NCBI GenBank assembly: GCA_004794785.1
Contig: SJOL01007680.1
Coordinates: forward strand, 241,549 to 305,548
DNA: 64,000 nucleotides
Reading direction: 5' to 3'
Source: Opisthorchis felineus
Taxonomy: Eukaryota; Platyhelminthes; Trematoda; Opisthorchiida; Opisthorchiidae
Position 1 is the first letter of the stretch. The number at the start of each line of letters is the position of its first letter. A program made the translations under genes and the position numbers. Shown here piece after piece: positions 63,001-64,000 of the stretch. The notes below the pieces were generated by a model. The model saw nothing but the letters and a program-made list of their open reading frames with translations. It did not search any database and was not told where the DNA came from.

Positions 63001-64000
63001 AACCAACTTTCCAAACCGACGGCCACTCTTTCGTTGTGTTTCTTTCTTAGACCAACTGAGTTTTGTGGAAATAAACCCCACTGATTTGGCTGTTGTGCGC
63101 GTCTTTTGGGTTGTCAATCAGATGTAGTCGTACGTGGAAAATGAAACCTTCACATTGCTTAGCTGGTGAGAAAATGAAGATGAATGGCCTTGTACAAAAC
63201 ATGCATCTGACGGCCTCAAAAATATGCATGCCATGCTTTTTTATCAATCAGGAATGTTTTCAGTGTACATTTTGACTCAGTATTCATCTGTCCAACATAT
63301 GTCACGTTGTTATTAGACCATGTATTAATAAATATTTACACGTATTTCATCAGCTGTGTTGGTCTCAGACTCCGGTTGTAAGCAGAGACGCACACACCCA
63401 GGTAATGACGCGAACACCAAATGAAATTCTTTTAATTGTAACGTTGCTAGCTTTAGTCGATTTAAAAAATCACATGGGACAGTAAATCCACTGCATTATT
63501 AGCGGCTTTGTTAGAGAACCCAGCAAGTCGGTGTTCTTGTGTTATTAAGTTGTATAACTGACAGTTGTTCATTTTTGCAATTGCCAGGTAATTTCCGCAG
63601 CTTTTTAGCTATGCGGGATCCAGCTATTTTAAGGAATGAATGACAGTTCTCCAAACTTTTTGACGGGGTTGGAGACCGAAACGAAAAATTGCGCTGCAAG
63701 TCAAAAACTTTTTCAAGATGATTGCAATGTTATTGCGACAACGTGGTATAAGTGCGGCCCAAGAAGAAATTGCAAAGAGCACGATCGTGCAGATGAGGCA
63801 ATAAACAAGTACACTGAGGACCTTTGGAGACAAGAGATCTAAAATCTTCCAAAATAGGGGCCTTCTGAGGGATAGAGCAGCAGTATAAACACGTCTAAAC
63901 TCAAAGAAAGAATCCAACAAAAAGGTAATTGCAACTTTTAACAAAAAGCCGGACAAGAGAAACTAGGCCAAGAGCCAAACAAGCCGAAATACGGAAGTAC
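60027..64000. other. 3' UTR and downstream flank, no second gene recognised
   Basis: Short open frames only (60251-60490 +, 62599-62826 -, 63624-63956 -), none with a motif I know. At 62456-62470, GTGGGTTCGATCTCC looks like a B box. Just ahead, CTTGTCTAAGTGTGAGT also occurs near 19347 (CCTGTCTAAGTGTGAGT), so a second SINE-like repeat family may be present in both places. Confidence 0.45.
60648..60706 (+). terminator. Candidate polyadenylation signals of the GPCR gene
   Basis: ATTAAA at 60648-60653 and AATAAA at 60701-60706, about 620-675 bases after the stop codon. A later AATAAA lies near 61076. Which one is used cannot be told from sequence alone. Confidence 0.4.

Overview
The window looks like flatworm genomic DNA, most likely from a digenean trematode (inference). 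It is AT-rich and gene-poor. It holds one strongly supported protein gene, split by a very long intron full of decayed retroelements. The retroelements include tRNA-derived SINEs with hammerhead-ribozyme relics of the type known from schistosomes, Penelope-like and Ty3/gypsy debris, and LINE debris. I see no bacterial or viral gene organisation, no rRNA, no intact tRNA and no CRISPR array.

The gene is a class A (rhodopsin-like) GPCR resembling invertebrate FMRFamide/neuropeptide receptors, on the + strand. Exon 1 (6382-6851) encodes the glycosylated N-terminus, TM1 and TM2. It ends at a consensus GTAAGT donor in the middle of an Arg codon. Exon 2 (58091-60026) follows a polypyrimidine tract and AG, restores the same reading frame, and encodes ECL1 to TM7 plus a tail of about 315 residues. 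The joined product would be 801 aa, and the intron is 51,239 bp. The predicted receptor has no Cys at the canonical 3.25 position or in ECL2. It has Gln in place of the TM6 toggle Trp, an NFFVY variant of NPxxY, and an unusually long second intracellular loop.

The 5' flank (1-6381) holds a Ty3/gypsy integrase relic on the minus strand (about 2264-2960) and a short AT repeat.

Inside the intron, in order: a SINE head near 7.1 kb; a possible SINE at 8.9 kb; a repeat with a complete, apparently intact hammerhead ribozyme at 12377-12419; a minus-strand SINE at 14.4 kb; a decayed copy of the hammerhead repeat at 15.6 kb; a LINE reverse-transcriptase relic at 16.8 kb; a TATG microsatellite at 18.9 kb; a minus-strand SINE at 19.2 kb; Ty3/gypsy integrase pieces at 19.4, 20.4 and 21.5 kb with a SINE between the last two; a plus-strand SINE at 33.3 kb; a Penelope-like GIY-YIG endonuclease relic at 40.7-41.2 kb; a probable LINE relic on the minus strand at 45.3-47.3 kb; and two parts of the hammerhead-bearing repeat flanking a 424-base assembly gap (48104-48527). 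A further decayed copy lies at 56.3-56.8 kb. The rest of the intron contains only short open frames that look like chance.

The 3' flank (60027-64000) holds candidate polyadenylation signals and no further gene I can recognise. The most interesting signal is the intact hammerhead, which lies sense to the receptor gene and therefore within its pre-mRNA.
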